Shown here: in pieces, positions 51,143 through 60,052 of the stretch
Numbering within the stretch: the stretch's first letter is position 1
How the letters are laid out: the number at the start of each line of letters is the position of its first letter
From: JAVBTT01 sp031556035
GTDB lineage: Bacteria; Bacillota; Clostridia; Oscillospirales; UBA929
Direction of reading: 5' to 3'
NCBI GenBank assembly: GCA_031556035.1
Contig: JAVBTT010000012.1
Location: 62,001 to 126,000 of the forward strand
Length of the DNA stretch: 64,000 nucleotides
Program-made: the position numbers and the translations under genes
The notes under the pieces: model-generated
Told to the model about the DNA's origin: nothing
The model's database searches: none
The model's input: the letters and a program-made list of their open reading frames with translations, nothing else

Positions 51143-53554
51143 CTACTGTTTTATTTCCTCCATATGGAAGGCCTCCACGATGTCGCCCTCCTTGACATCG
51201 TTGTATCTCTCCAGAGAAAGTCCGCACTCGTAGCCGGACACGACCTCTTTCACATCGTCCTTGAAACGCTTGAGCGAGGCCAGCTCTCCCTCGTGGACAA
51301 CTATGCCGTCCCTTATCAGGCGAACCTTGGCGTTGCGGATAAGCTTGCCTTCCAGCACATATGAACCCGCGATGGTTCCGATATTGGAAGCCTTGAATAT
51401 CTGACGCACCTCGGCCTGGCCGAGCACGGCCTCCCTGTACTTTGGAGCAAGCATGCCCTTCATGGCCGCCTCAATCTCCTCAATGCAGTCGTAAATGACA
51501 CGGTAAAGCCTCACGTCCACACCGGCGCGATCCGCGCTGGCGCGCGCCGCGGAATCCGGACGCACATTGAAGCCCACGATGATGGCCGATGCGGTGGAGG
51601 CCAGCAGTATGTCGGACTCGTTGATAGCCCCTACCCCGCTGTGGATGACCCTGACGCGAACCTCCTCGTTGGCGATTTTCTCAAGGGACGCCTTCAGCGC
51701 CTCGGCAGAGCCCTGCACATCCGCTTTTATAATTATGGACAGGTCCTTGATCTGTCCCTCGCTGATTTGCGCATACAAATCCTCAAGCGACACCTTGGAA
51801 GCCAAGGGCTTCGCCCTGTCGTCCTTTTCCTGCTGCTTGCGCTGCTCCACCAGCTCTCGGGCCATGCGCTCGTCGACCACAGTGTGGAATATATCCCCTG
51901 CGCCCGGCACCTCGGCGAGTCCTATGATCTCAACGGGAACGCTTGGCCCCGCCTCCTCTATTTTTCTGCCGGTGTCGTCCGCCATGGCGCGAATACGCCC
52001 GACGGTCTTTCCAGCTATCACAATGTCGCCCTGTTTCAGCGTACCGTTCTGCACAAGCACGGTGGCCACCGGGCCGCGCCCCTTGTCCAGCTTGGCCTCG
52101 ACAACAGTGCCGCGCGCGGCGCGGTTTGGGTTGGCCTTGAGGTCGCGCATCTCGGCGGTCAGCAGGATCATCTCCAACAGACGATCCAGCCCTTCTCCGG
52201 TCTTGGCCGAAAGCTGGCAGACAATCGTTTCGCCGCCCCACTCCTCGGGGACAAGCTCGTATTCGGTCAGCTGCTGCATGATTCGGTCGGGGTTGGCGGC
52301 CTCCTTGTCCATCTTGTTCAGCGCCACCACTATCGGCACCTCTGCGGCCTTGGCGTGGTTAATAGCCTCAATCGTCTGAGGCATTATTCCGTCGTCCGCC
52401 GCCACCACCAGCACGGCGATATCCGTTATGGACGCACCCCTGGCGCGCATCGAGGTAAACGCCGCGTGCCCCGGGGTATCCAGGAAGGTGACGTAGCGTT
52501 CGCCGACCCTGACGCGATAAGCGCCTATGTGCTGCGTTATGCCGCCGAACTCCCCCTCGGTAACGCGCGCGCTGCGTATTTTATCCAGTACGCTCGTCTT
52601 GCCATGGTCTACATGCCCCATGACCACCACGACAGGATCGCGCGGCACCAGATTATCCTCGGTATCGTCGCTGTCGTCAATCAGACGCTCCTCTATAGTG
52701 ACAATGACCTCTTTTTCAACCTTCGCGCCGAACTCCATCGCCACAAGGGACGCCGTATCAAAATCCACGCTCTGGGACAGAGAGGCCATTACCCCCAGCT
52801 TCATAAGCTGCTTGACGACCTCCGCACCCGTCTTTTTCAGGCGCAGCGCCAGCTCCTGCACCGATATCTCATCCGGCAGCAGAACCTTAAGCTGTTGCTT
52901 CTTGAGCGCCTCAATGCGCAGACGGCGCAGGCGCTCGGCCTCCTCCTGCCGCCGCTTCTGGCTCATGAACTGAGCGGCTGGCTTCTTGTCACCGGTTTTC
53001 TTAATTTTTTCCTTACCCTGCTTCATGCGGTTGGCGAGCTCTGGCACAAGCTTGTCGACGCGGTCGTCATATCGCGCAAGGTCAACCTGCGCGCCGCGAG
53101 TGTCGACAACCTGCACTTTTTTCTGCCCCTTCGGCATCTGAGGCTGCATGGGTTTATGCTGCTGTGCCGCGGGAGCTTGCGGGATATGCGCCGGCTTTTG
53201 GGCAGACGGCTGCGCCACAGGCTGAGCTGCGGCGGCAGTCTCAGGCCGGGCGACCGGTGATGGCTGCTGCGCGACCTCCGGCGCCGCGTCGGGCGCTGGA
53301 ATAACGGCCGACTCCTGCGGGACGGCCTCGGGCTCAGGCACCTTGGGTTCATGGTAAACCTCTGCGAATACCATCTCTATACTTTCGATCTGATTGTGCT
53401 GCGTGATATGGTCGAATATCACATTCAGCTCCTGATCTGTAAGCGCCTGCATATGATTTTTGGGCGCAGTAAGATATTCGCTTAATATATTGGCCACATC
53501 CTTCGAATTCATCCCAAAATCCTTGGCCACCTCATGTACGCGATATTTAATCAA
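51143..53554 (-). CDS. infB: Translation initiation factor IF-2
   Basis: An 803-residue GTPase that places initiator tRNA on the 30S subunit. The N-terminal IF2N domain (YRVHEVAKDFGMNSKDVANIL) is followed by a Pro/Ala/Gln-rich linker (about residues 75-165). A second IF2N segment precedes the G domain, where G1 is GHVDHGKT near 315, G3 is DTPGHAAF and G4 is NKMD. Domains II to IV complete the length. TTG 53554 has GGAGG 8 bases upstream and is the start. It overlaps the L7Ae-like gene by 8 bp. Confidence 0.97.
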   Translation of the reverse strand: MIKYRVHEVAKDFGMNSKDVANILSEYLTAPKNHMQALTDQELNVIFDHITQHNQIESIEMVFAEVYHEPKVPEPEAVPQESAVIPAPDAAPEVAQQPSPVARPETAAAAQPVAQPSAQKPAHIPQAPAAQQHKPMQPQMPKGQKKVQVVDTRGAQVDLARYDDRVDKLVPELANRMKQGKEKIKKTGDKKPAAQFMSQKRRQEEAERLRRLRIEALKKQQLKVLLPDEISVQELALRLKKTGAEVVKQLMKLGVMASLSQSVDFDTASLVAMEFGAKVEKEVIVTIEERLIDDSDDTEDNLVPRDPVVVVMGHVDHGKTSVLDKIRSARVTEGEFGGITQHIGAYRVRVGERYVTFLDTPGHAAFTSMRARGASITDIAVLVVAADDGIMPQTIEAINHAKAAEVPIVVALNKMDKEAANPDRIMQQLTEYELVPEEWGGETIVCQLSAKTGEGLDRLLEMILLTAEMRDLKANPNRAARGTVVEAKLDKGRGPVATVLVQNGTLKQGDIVIAGKTVGRIRAMADDTGRKIEEAGPSVPVEIIGLAEVPGAGDIFHTVVDERMARELVEQRKQQEKDDRAKPLASKVSLEDLYAQISEGQIKDLSIIIKADVQGSAEALKASLEKIANEEVRVRVIHSGVGAINESDILLASTASAIIVGFNVRPDSAARASADRAGVDVRLYRVIYDCIEEIEAAMKGMLAPKYREAVLGQAEVRQIFKASNIGTIAGSYVLEGKLIRNAKVRLIRDGIVVHEGELASLKRFKDDVKEVVSGYECGLSLERYNDVKEGDIVEAFHMEEIKQ

Positions 53555-53882
53555 ACTGCAGTCCTCCTTCGGTTGGGTTAATGTCTTTGTTTTCCAGTTT
53601 TTTTATTAGACCTCCGGCAAAGCCAGCGTCGGTCACGGCGACAAGCGCACATGGCTTCCTGCCTATTGAAAAGCCAAGCTCATTTTTTCCATATGGAACA
53701 TTCAGGCACGTTATGTTGAATTTTCCAGACATATGGCGGGCGTTCCTCGCTGATGAATGGCCCGCGTCCGACGCCACAAGCAGCAACTGAACGCGGCCTG
53801 CGTTTAACTGTACCGGATCGGCTCCGTAAATCACTTTACCGGCCTTCATCGCAAGCCCCAGGAAGCTCAAAAAACTATCCAT
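53547..53882 (-). CDS. L7Ae/L30e-family RNA-binding protein (YlxQ-like)
   Basis: A 111-residue protein with the L7Ae/L30e/S12e fold: LSFLGLAMKAGKVIYGADPV, LLLVASDAGHSSARNARHM, LGFSIGRKPCALVAVTD. It sits between ylxR and infB as in the nusA operon of other Firmicutes, where it is thought to bind kink-turn RNA. It overlaps both neighbours by 8 bp. Confidence 0.88.
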   Translation of the reverse strand: MDSFLSFLGLAMKAGKVIYGADPVQLNAGRVQLLLVASDAGHSSARNARHMSGKFNITCLNVPYGKNELGFSIGRKPCALVAVTDAGFAGGLIKKLENKDINPTEGGLQFD

Positions 53883-54138
53883 TTCTCTCCAATTCTATCT
53901 CCAGCGCGGCGTAAACATCTTCGCCAAGAGGGGTTTTTAGCATTCTCTCCAGCGCCCGGCTCTTTTTCACTCGCTTGAGGCATTCTGTATTGTGGCATAT
54001 ATAAGCCCCGCGCCCCGGCTTTTTGCCGGATGAGTCCAACGAGACCGCGCCTTCAGGCGAACGGACGACACGCACCAGCTCCTTTTTGGGCCTGTGCTCC
54101 CGGCAGCCCAAGCACTGCCTGACAGGCGGGGCTTTCAT
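53875..54138 (-). CDS. ylxR: YlxR (DUF448) RNA-binding protein
   Basis: An 87-residue protein with the DUF448 signature RQCLGCREHRPKKELVRVVR and GRGAYICHNTECLKRVKKSRAL. In B. subtilis this family (RnpM) modulates RNase P. It overlaps nusA by 4 bp and the L7Ae-like gene by 8 bp. Confidence 0.93.
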   Translation of the reverse strand: MKAPPVRQCLGCREHRPKKELVRVVRSPEGAVSLDSSGKKPGRGAYICHNTECLKRVKKSRALERMLKTPLGEDVYAALEIELERNG

Positions 54139-55193
54139 TCGTCACGCCGCGAAAGCGGTCTGATATCTATCTTGATCCCCGTGAGCTTGGCGGCAAGGCG
54201 CGCGTTCTGCCCCTCCTTGCCAATAGCCAGGCTGAGCTGGTCGTCCGGGACAATGACCCGGCAGCTCTTACCATCGGGAGCCATCTCCACGTCCAGCACG
54301 GTGGCTGGAGCCAGCGCCTGGGCGACGAACTGGGCTGGGTCGTCGTAAAATCTGACAATGTCTATCTTCTCGCCGCGCAGCTCCGAGACAATATTGTTCA
54401 CCCTCTGCCCCTTGGGGCCAATGCAGGCTCCTATGGGATCCACGTTTTCATCCGAGGACACCACGGCCATTTTTGTGCGATGGCCAGGCTCACGGGCTAT
54501 TGAGCGGATCTCTACCAGCCCGTCGTGTATCTCGGGGACCTCAAGCTCGAACAGACGCTTGACCAGCCCCGGATGAGTGCGCGAAATCAGCACCTGCGGT
54601 CCGCGAGTAGACTTGCGAACCTCAATAACATATACCTTTATGCGATCGCCGACGCGAAGCAGCTCGCTTCTCACCTGCTCCCCCGCCGACAGCAACGCCT
54701 CGGTTTTTTCAGTTTTGCCGCCGATCTCAAGCATAACCCCGCCGTTGCGGGCGTCCACTCTGGATACAACGGCGGACAGTATCTCATGCTCCTTCGAGGT
54801 GTATTCCTGGAAAACCATGCCGCGCTCCGCTTCGCGTATGCCCTGTATGATGACCTGCTTTGCCGTCTGCGCCGCGATACGCCCGAAGTTTTTGGTAGGT
54901 ATCTCTATACCCACGACGTCGTCCACGTCCGCTCCAGCCACAATCTGTCTGGCGTCCGCCACCGATATCTCAAGTGCCGGGTTCAGAACCTCCTCGACGA
55001 CAGTCTTTTTTACCTGCATATGGATTTCTTTTCTGCCCTCGTCGAGGGTCACCACTATATTGTCGGACACTCCGAGATTATCTCTCTTATAAGCGGTCGT
55101 GAGGGCCTGGGCTATTTTCTCGTGCATGTACTCTCTGGGTATCCCCTTCTCACGCTCTATCATCGCTATCGCTTCAAAAAACTCGGCATTCAT
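54135..55193 (-). CDS. nusA: Transcription termination/antitermination factor NusA
   Basis: A 352-residue RNA polymerase partner. The N-terminal domain (NAEFFEAIAMIEREKGIPRE) is followed by the S1 domain (about 130-200) and two KH domains with DPIGACIGPKGQRVNNIV and LSLAIGKEGQNARLAAKLTG. It ends soon after KH2, as in most Firmicutes. ATG 55193 follows GGGGGAGC; the frame open to 55283 covers a spacer with no site. It lies 150 bases after rimP. Confidence 0.96.
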   Translation of the reverse strand: MNAEFFEAIAMIEREKGIPREYMHEKIAQALTTAYKRDNLGVSDNIVVTLDEGRKEIHMQVKKTVVEEVLNPALEISVADARQIVAGADVDDVVGIEIPTKNFGRIAAQTAKQVIIQGIREAERGMVFQEYTSKEHEILSAVVSRVDARNGGVMLEIGGKTEKTEALLSAGEQVRSELLRVGDRIKVYVIEVRKSTRGPQVLISRTHPGLVKRLFELEVPEIHDGLVEIRSIAREPGHRTKMAVVSSDENVDPIGACIGPKGQRVNNIVSELRGEKIDIVRFYDDPAQFVAQALAPATVLDVEMAPDGKSCRVIVPDDQLSLAIGKEGQNARLAAKLTGIKIDIRPLSRRDE

Positions 55194-55345
55194 TACTTTT
55201 CGAGCTCCCCCTTTTTGATGGTAGGGGCCAACGCCCCCCGGCGGCGCTATGACAGGGCTTGCTGTCTGCGTGTGGGATGTCAAAAGGGACGTCCCACACC
55301 GGGAATTGCCCGAGCCAAAATATCCCGGCCAAATTTGTTTTAATA

Positions 55346-55792
55346 TTAGAACTCATATCTAAGCCGAACCTGAGCGACCTGCTTCACATCAAAAGGATCT
55401 TCACCTTCCAGCGTAACCGTGCCGTCGCCATATGCCGCAAGTTTTCCGACAAACTCCCGTTTACCCGCCCTGGGGGAAAAAAGCCTCAGCTCCACAGGAT
55501 GGTGTATAAACCGGTCGAAGTCCGACGGACGCTTGAGCACGCGCTCCAGTCCCGCGGACGACACCTGAAACAGATAGCCTTCCGGTATCGGGTCAGCGGC
55601 GTCCAGCAACGGATCAATCGCCCGGGATACCCGCTCGCACTGGTCCACTGAAACTCCATCCGGATGGTCTATTACCACCCTCAATATGTTTTCGCCGTGT
55701 TCCCTGAGAAACTCAACGTCCCAGAGTGACAGGCCAAAACCCTCCACAACCGGTCTCGCCATTTTCGCCACAATATCCGCAACGCCCGCCAA
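55346..55792 (-). CDS. rimP: Ribosome maturation factor RimP
   Basis: A 148-residue 30S assembly factor heading the nusA-infB operon. Marks are PVVEGFGLSLWDVEFLREHG at residue 13, LRVVIDHPDGVSVDQCERVS, and the closing SSAGLERVLKRPSDFDRF with QVAQVRLRYEF. The frame is open to GTG 55840, but TTG 55792 places PVVE at the normal distance from the N-terminus and has GGGGTG upstream; both remain possible. A hairpin (55855-55874) precedes the gene. Confidence 0.88.
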   Translation of the reverse strand: MAGVADIVAKMARPVVEGFGLSLWDVEFLREHGENILRVVIDHPDGVSVDQCERVSRAIDPLLDAADPIPEGYLFQVSSAGLERVLKRPSDFDRFIHHPVELRLFSPRAGKREFVGKLAAYGDGTVTLEGEDPFDVKQVAQVRLRYEF

Positions 55793-55854
55793 GTCTACCA
55801 ACACCCCAGTCAAACAAGGTATTTGAAAGCTTTTTTTCACTAAACCAACAAGAA

Positions 55855-55874
55855 AGAGTGGGTAACCCCACTCT
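55855..55874 (-). promoter_or_regulatory. Leader hairpin ahead of rimP
   Basis: AGAGTGGG / CCCACTCT with a four-base loop, followed on the minus strand by TTTCTTG. It may be a weak attenuator in the rimP-nusA leader or the terminator of spoVT, which ends at 55950. Confidence 0.5.
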
Positions 55875-55949
55875 CCCTAAAGAACCTTCATACTTACCTA
55901 ATGCATTATATCACAAAAAATTCAAAATGCAAGCATTATTTGAAATAAT

Positions 55950-56492
55950 TCAGTTTTCCATCTGTTTACCCAAAAAGCCGGCCACCGTTTGAGCAAGTTT
56001 ATACTCGGTTTCTGTAAACGGAGTGCTGTTCTCTCCCAGAAGAAACACCACATTCCCGGATACATCACCCTCGGCGAGAATGGGGGCGACAATCCCGGCG
56101 AAATATTTTTCCTGCCCGTCCACAATTGGAACCTTGTGGTCTCCCGGCTTGAACTGGTAGACCTGCCGACCTTCCATCAGGCGTTCCATCTCCTCGCCTA
56201 TCCTCTTGTCGACCAGATCTCTCCGGTTCGCTCCTGACACCGCTATTATGACGTCCCTGTCGCTGACCGCCACCATACAGCCTGTGGTTTTGCCCAGTGT
56301 TTCGCACATCTGGGTAGCGAATGATGAAAGTTCACCCATCGGGGAATATTTTTTAAAGATCACTTCTCCATCTTTGTCAGTATAGATTTCCAACGGGTCG
56401 CCTTCGCGGATTCTCATTGTTCTGCGGATTTCCTTGGGAATGACCACGCGGCCCAGGTCGTCGATACGCCTTACGATGCCTGTTGCTTTCAA
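55950..56492 (-). CDS. spoVT: Stage V sporulation protein T
   Basis: A 180-residue transcription regulator. The N-terminal AbrB/SpoVT swapped-hairpin domain (ATGIVRRIDDLGRVVIPKEI, then RRTMRIREGDPLEIY) binds DNA; the C-terminal GAF-like domain (about 60-178) holds GCMVAVSDRDVIIAVSGA. SpoVT fine-tunes SigG genes in the forespore. TTG 56492 lies 7 bases from GGAGGGG and gives the canonical start; the frame open to 56696 runs outside the family. Confidence 0.95.
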   Translation of the reverse strand: MKATGIVRRIDDLGRVVIPKEIRRTMRIREGDPLEIYTDKDGEVIFKKYSPMGELSSFATQMCETLGKTTGCMVAVSDRDVIIAVSGANRRDLVDKRIGEEMERLMEGRQVYQFKPGDHKVPIVDGQEKYFAGIVAPILAEGDVSGNVVFLLGENSTPFTETEYKLAQTVAGFLGKQMEN

Positions 56493-56629
56493 AGAGAAAC
56501 CCCTCCTAATGTCTGGTGTGTTACAGACATAGTATCCGTCAGATTTGCCAGAATATGCACCAGCAGGAGCACAGGTGTAATTTGGCACGGGAGACAAATA
56601 TATGCGCTCCGCCAAATCATTTGCGACTA

Positions 56630-56821
56630 TCAAAGGCAACATGGTGCGCCGAGGCGAGCGCGTTCGGGCCGTAGACCACGCTCTGCTGCCTGACACCCTG
56701 CGTCGCTCAGCCCAATTACACTGTCCACAAGCCCCGTCTCCGGGTCGAACACGTTGGTCAGGCTGAAGTTATCCGTCGTCCCGGGTTTGAGCATGTTATA
56801 GCCGTACGCGTTCTTCTTCAC
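56630..56821 (-). pseudogene. Unidentified coding fragment
   Basis: An open stretch reading VVKKNAYGYNMLKPGTTDNF then SLTNVFDPETGLVDSVIGLS. The frame also continues a few codons upstream (KIDQLTEW). It looks like real protein rather than chance, perhaps part of a surface protein, but I do not recognise it. No start or ribosome site is present. It lies at the border where element debris begins. Confidence 0.3.
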
Positions 56822-57280
56822 GACCCACTCGGTTAGCTGATCTATTTTTTATGATATTTTTTACTGTTTTTTGTGTTTTTGCTTCTAGCCCGACATTTCT
56901 TAAGGGCGCCTCTATAAACTGCACATCAGGCCGCACCACAGGCCAACCGGTTGAAAGCACAGCAAAAAAGTCTCAGGATACACCAAAATGGCCAATTAGC
57001 GCGTAATACGCCCGCCATGACGGGTCATCCGCCACAAAAGGGCGGACTGCTCCCTAGTACTAGATCGTTGCTTTTTTCATGACGCCCTTTAGATACGAAA
57101 AACGCTGCAGACTCATTCGCATCTATCCGTAAGGACAGAGGCGCAATTCTTTCGCTCGAAGTCACGCTCCAAGGAGGAAGTTCTGCGCCCTCTGTCTGTT
57201 ACGCTCATTATCACACATCCACAGCAGGATAACAAGTATTCTGCGGTGCTCTTGTTAAAAACACCGTAAATTTATTATAC
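56822..57280. other. Non-coding stretch at edge of element remnant
   Basis: About 460 bases without a supported gene. It includes an imperfect inverted repeat at about 57133-57199 (GACAGAGGCGCAATT / GTTCTGCGCCCTCTGTC). A CTAGTACTAG palindrome lies at about 57053-57062. Composition is mixed, consistent with debris of a mobile element. I can name nothing further. Confidence 0.4.
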
Positions 57281-57296
57281 GAGGAGGCTGTTTTGA

Positions 57297-57577
57297 TTGA
57301 TAATTGACGCAATCCAGGAATGGTTTAGGAAATACTGATTGGCGGTATCCTCAGTAACCTGACCGGCATATTCGACACGGTAAATACCAAAGTGGGCGAA
57401 ATCACCGGAGAGGTTGGGCAGACACCTTCCGCATGGAACGGAGGCATCTTCAATATGATTGAAAACCTGTTCGAAACTGTGATACTTCCGACTGCTGGTA
57501 TCATCCTGGCCTTCCCAAAGCGTGGAGGCTTTGAGGAAAAGCGCGGAACGTATTATGCGGGAGGATGGGCGGGATAG
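57297..57577 (+). pseudogene. VirB6/TrbL-like conjugation protein, frameshifted and truncated
   Basis: The 5' part of a conjugal-transfer membrane protein of Tn1549/CTn-type elements. A ribosome site GAGGAGG precedes TTG 57297 and the frame reads IIDAIQEWF. One base shift near 57330 then leads to ILIGGILSNLTGIFDTVNTK, then VGEITGEVGQTPSAWNGGIF, NMIENLFETVILPTAGIILA. After about 57514 the family likeness ends and unrelated codons run to the stop. Intact relatives are about 280 residues with several helices. It is clearly non-functional. Confidence 0.7.
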
Positions 57578-57640
57578 ACCATCACGATCGCAGAGCGTTG
57601 AACTATAGCTTTTGCACATAAAACGGTTTTTTCGGAAGAA

Positions 57641-58114
57641 TCAGGTCTTATATTCGTTTAAGAAATCCTCATCTCCCAGCGCTTTGTATATCGCAATGGG
57701 GAATACGACGAAGCCCACAATAAAGGACACCGCGAAGGTTAAATGAAGCATTACTATTTTATAGATAAGCCAGATCCCCCAGATGATAATGGATCCGCCC
57801 CCAAAGCCTATTGATAACTGATGGTTATCCTTAAAACGCCTTACTGCGCAATGCCCCCAAAAGAAGATGCTACCGAACAGCATATAGGATAAGGCAATTT
57901 TTACCCAGTCAAGTGCCGTGAGGTTATTGACGAAATTAATCACCGTTAAATCGTCCGCAGTTCGCAAACTCAAATAGCCGCTGAGAACACTAAAGTCTCC
58001 TTGGGCAGCGATGAGGGCCATGACCCCAAAAATGACCACGACAACTCCGCCGGCAATAACTAAGGCCAGGATTGAAAAAAGTGGATACAGAAAACACTTC
58101 TTCCTTGGTGTCAT
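57641..58114 (-). CDS. Unknown four-helix membrane protein of the sigma/RCC1 cassette
   Basis: Not recognised. A 157-residue product with helices at about 10-38, 65-90, 105-128 and 130-150. GFGGGSIIIWGIWLIYKIVM is the most distinctive string. ATG 58114 has GGAAGGAC upstream; a longer frame to 58138 is possible. It is the third gene on the minus strand after the sigma and RCC1 genes, 27 bases behind the latter, so it is probably co-transcribed. Confidence 0.65.
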   Translation of the reverse strand: MTPRKKCFLYPLFSILALVIAGGVVVVIFGVMALIAAQGDFSVLSGYLSLRTADDLTVINFVNNLTALDWVKIALSYMLFGSIFFWGHCAVRRFKDNHQLSIGFGGGSIIIWGIWLIYKIVMLHLTFAVSFIVGFVVFPIAIYKALGDEDFLNEYKT

Positions 58115-58141
58115 AATTATGTCCTTCCTTTCGATCACTTT

Positions 58142-59179
58142 TTATGGTTGTAATATACCATCCATAACCTTTGCGGGAGACAGCTGTAACATATCATGGT
58201 TTTCCGAAGCTCCTCCGGTCCCCAGTGCGCCGTATGCGTTTCTACCCCATGCCCACAGGCTGCCGTCGCTTTTGACCGCGAGTACATAGTCTTCTGCCAG
58301 CGAAACACAGGCAACATCATTCATGATCTTGATCGGTGTGAGCTGGTTTTCTTTATTGATGTTGTTGATTTCACCGCCGCCGTGCCTTCCATTGCCCATT
58401 TGCCCGTAGCTGTTGTCTCCCCATCCCCACAAACTGCCATCGGTCTTTATAGCCATCGAATAGTATGTACTCGCAAAAGCATATTTCACATCGTCCATCA
58501 TCTTTACCGGAGTCGCCTGGGCCATGCTTCGCAATTCTTCCTCGACGTTGCTGCCGCCTTTCCCGTTTCCTAGCTTGCCACAGGAAACATCGCCCCAAGC
58601 CCATAGACTGCCGTCAGTTTTAACTGCCATTGAGTACCACATGCCAGCTGAGGCATATGCTACGTTATCCATGATCTTTACAGGGTCCTTCTTATCGTGA
58701 TCTTCCTTGCGGTTGTTGTATTGGATGGTGCGCGTTCCGTCTCCGATTTGCCCGTAAAGGTTTTCGCCCCACGCCCACAGGCTGCCATCCGACTTTATCG
58801 CCAGCACATGGTTCTCTCCGGCCGATATATGTTTGACGTTATCTAGCAGCTTTTCCGCTTTTCCCCGCCTAAATTCACTGCACTCCCAAAGGGACGCATC
58901 CCTGCGAATCGCATAATAACTGCTTTCATAAATCCCGGTTTCCGCATACACCACGCTGTCTAATAGCTGTTTGCTTTCGACACCAGTACTTGAGGGACTA
59001 CTGACGAGAGTGCCGTCATTCTGAAGCAGCAATAGGTTCCGCCATGTTCCTATAACAGCCCTTAATTGGGTGAACTCCTCCCATACATGCTGCGGCGTGC
59101 GGCCTTTCGGGTCGTCTCCATGGTTGTATTCGCCCCATGTGACAAGCCCGCCATCGGCAGTGATTGCAAATTTTCCCAA
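58142..59179 (-). CDS. RCC1-repeat beta-propeller, C-terminal part of a frameshifted gene
   Basis: About 345 residues made of RCC1 blades: SDGSLWAWGENLYGQIGDG, TDGSLWAWGDVSCGKLGNG, TDGSLWGWGDNSYGQMGNG, SDGSLWAWGRNAYGALGTG, plus degenerate blades before them. No ribosome site precedes its first codon (TTG 59179). The start of this frame, GKFAITADGGLVTWGEYNHG, is itself a blade that continues the upstream ORF in the -1 frame. RCC1 propellers bind proteins or ligands; here the domain would be outside the cell, carried by the membrane anchor encoded upstream. Ends just before the small membrane protein gene. Confidence 0.8.
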   Translation of the reverse strand: MGKFAITADGGLVTWGEYNHGDDPKGRTPQHVWEEFTQLRAVIGTWRNLLLLQNDGTLVSSPSSTGVESKQLLDSVVYAETGIYESSYYAIRRDASLWECSEFRRGKAEKLLDNVKHISAGENHVLAIKSDGSLWAWGENLYGQIGDGTRTIQYNNRKEDHDKKDPVKIMDNVAYASAGMWYSMAVKTDGSLWAWGDVSCGKLGNGKGGSNVEEELRSMAQATPVKMMDDVKYAFASTYYSMAIKTDGSLWGWGDNSYGQMGNGRHGGGEINNINKENQLTPIKIMNDVACVSLAEDYVLAVKSDGSLWAWGRNAYGALGTGGASENHDMLQLSPAKVMDGILQP

Positions 59180-59943
59180 TAGTAATTCAAAAATGAATTT
59201 GCATTGATTGTCTGATAAGGCCCGTCATAGACAAAGCTACCGGATTGAATGGCAATCTCCGCTTGTCTCGGAGCTATTATAAATTGATTAACCAATGGTT
59301 GTATAGAACTGAGCCAGAGAAATAAGAACAGTCCGCCGGTGATTATCAGGGCAAGTAGCAATCTCAAAGGACTAAACGCTTTCGTATAAACATAACGGAT
59401 TCCCTCGGGCGGTTCTTCCGTTTGAAGCGTAACATAGCTGGCTTTTTGTGTTTCATCGGGCGAAACGGCGCTATTGAGGTTGTTTCCCCCGACCTGCGCG
59501 GTGGCAGATCGAATCCTGTTTTTCTTTCTTGAAGTTTTGCTGCCGGATGTGGAGCCTTCTATGATGAATGTTGCCCGAACCGGAGTAGAATTGCCTATAT
59601 TCACGTCAAGGGTATACAAGCCAGGAGTCCACTTGCCCGTCTCCATGTAGCCCCAGCCGCTCCACACATACGACGTATCGCGCTGAAGGCTAACAGGAAT
59701 TTGACAATCAGCTGCGAGCGCGTTTCCATCTGGGCTTGTGAGCGTAAAGAAGATAGACGTTGAGATTGGTTTTTGCAATGGTGTAAAGTGCAACTCGAAG
59801 TAAACGATGCGTGTTTGGTTAGGATAAAAAGAGTCAGTATATGCTCTTGCGGAGGGCGGAGGCGCTACCTGCAGAGAATCGCCGGGGAAAAATCGCACGC
59901 CAGTAATAATAATTTTCGTTGTGATATCTTGTTTTGCACCCAT
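59062..59943 (-). CDS. Membrane anchor and beta-sandwich, N-terminal part of the frameshifted RCC1 gene
   Basis: About 253 meaningful residues. Residues 1-130 look like an immunoglobulin-type or BsuPI-like beta-sandwich (RIVYFELHFTPLQKPIST, WGYMETGKWTPGLYTLDVNI). A basic linker follows, then a helix at 193-213 (LRLLLALIITGGLFLFLWLS), then FLNYYW, where the frame breaks near 59180. Beyond that the codons are out of register with the RCC1 blades. The single-gene model (59943 down to 58142) gives a protein of about 600 residues: cytoplasmic sandwich, one helix, external propeller. GGAGGG precedes ATG 59943. Confidence 0.7.
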   Translation of the reverse strand: MGAKQDITTKIIITGVRFFPGDSLQVAPPPSARAYTDSFYPNQTRIVYFELHFTPLQKPISTSIFFTLTSPDGNALAADCQIPVSLQRDTSYVWSGWGYMETGKWTPGLYTLDVNIGNSTPVRATFIIEGSTSGSKTSRKKNRIRSATAQVGGNNLNSAVSPDETQKASYVTLQTEEPPEGIRYVYTKAFSPLRLLLALIITGGLFLFLWLSSIQPLVNQFIIAPRQAEIAIQSGSFVYDGPYQTINANSFLNYYWENLQSLPMAGLSHGANTTMETTRKAARRSMYGRSSPN

Positions 59944-60052
59944 GCTTACCCTCCGTTTCACTTACTTGATGAGCCACAGTTAATAAACCTAAAAAATAGG
60001 TCAGTCCGGTATCCTCTATCTGGCGAGGGTCATGAAAATGGTTAGCTACTTT

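Noticed and set aside
51641..53260. 539-codon plus-strand open frame
   Set aside because: Fully antisense to infB; the composition (His/Arg/Leu-rich) is that of a shadow frame.
59171..59190. Programmed -1 ribosomal frameshift in the RCC1 gene
   Set aside because: The GGGAAAA run is in the wrong register for a standard X XXY YYZ slip from the upstream frame, so mutation or sequencing error is simpler.
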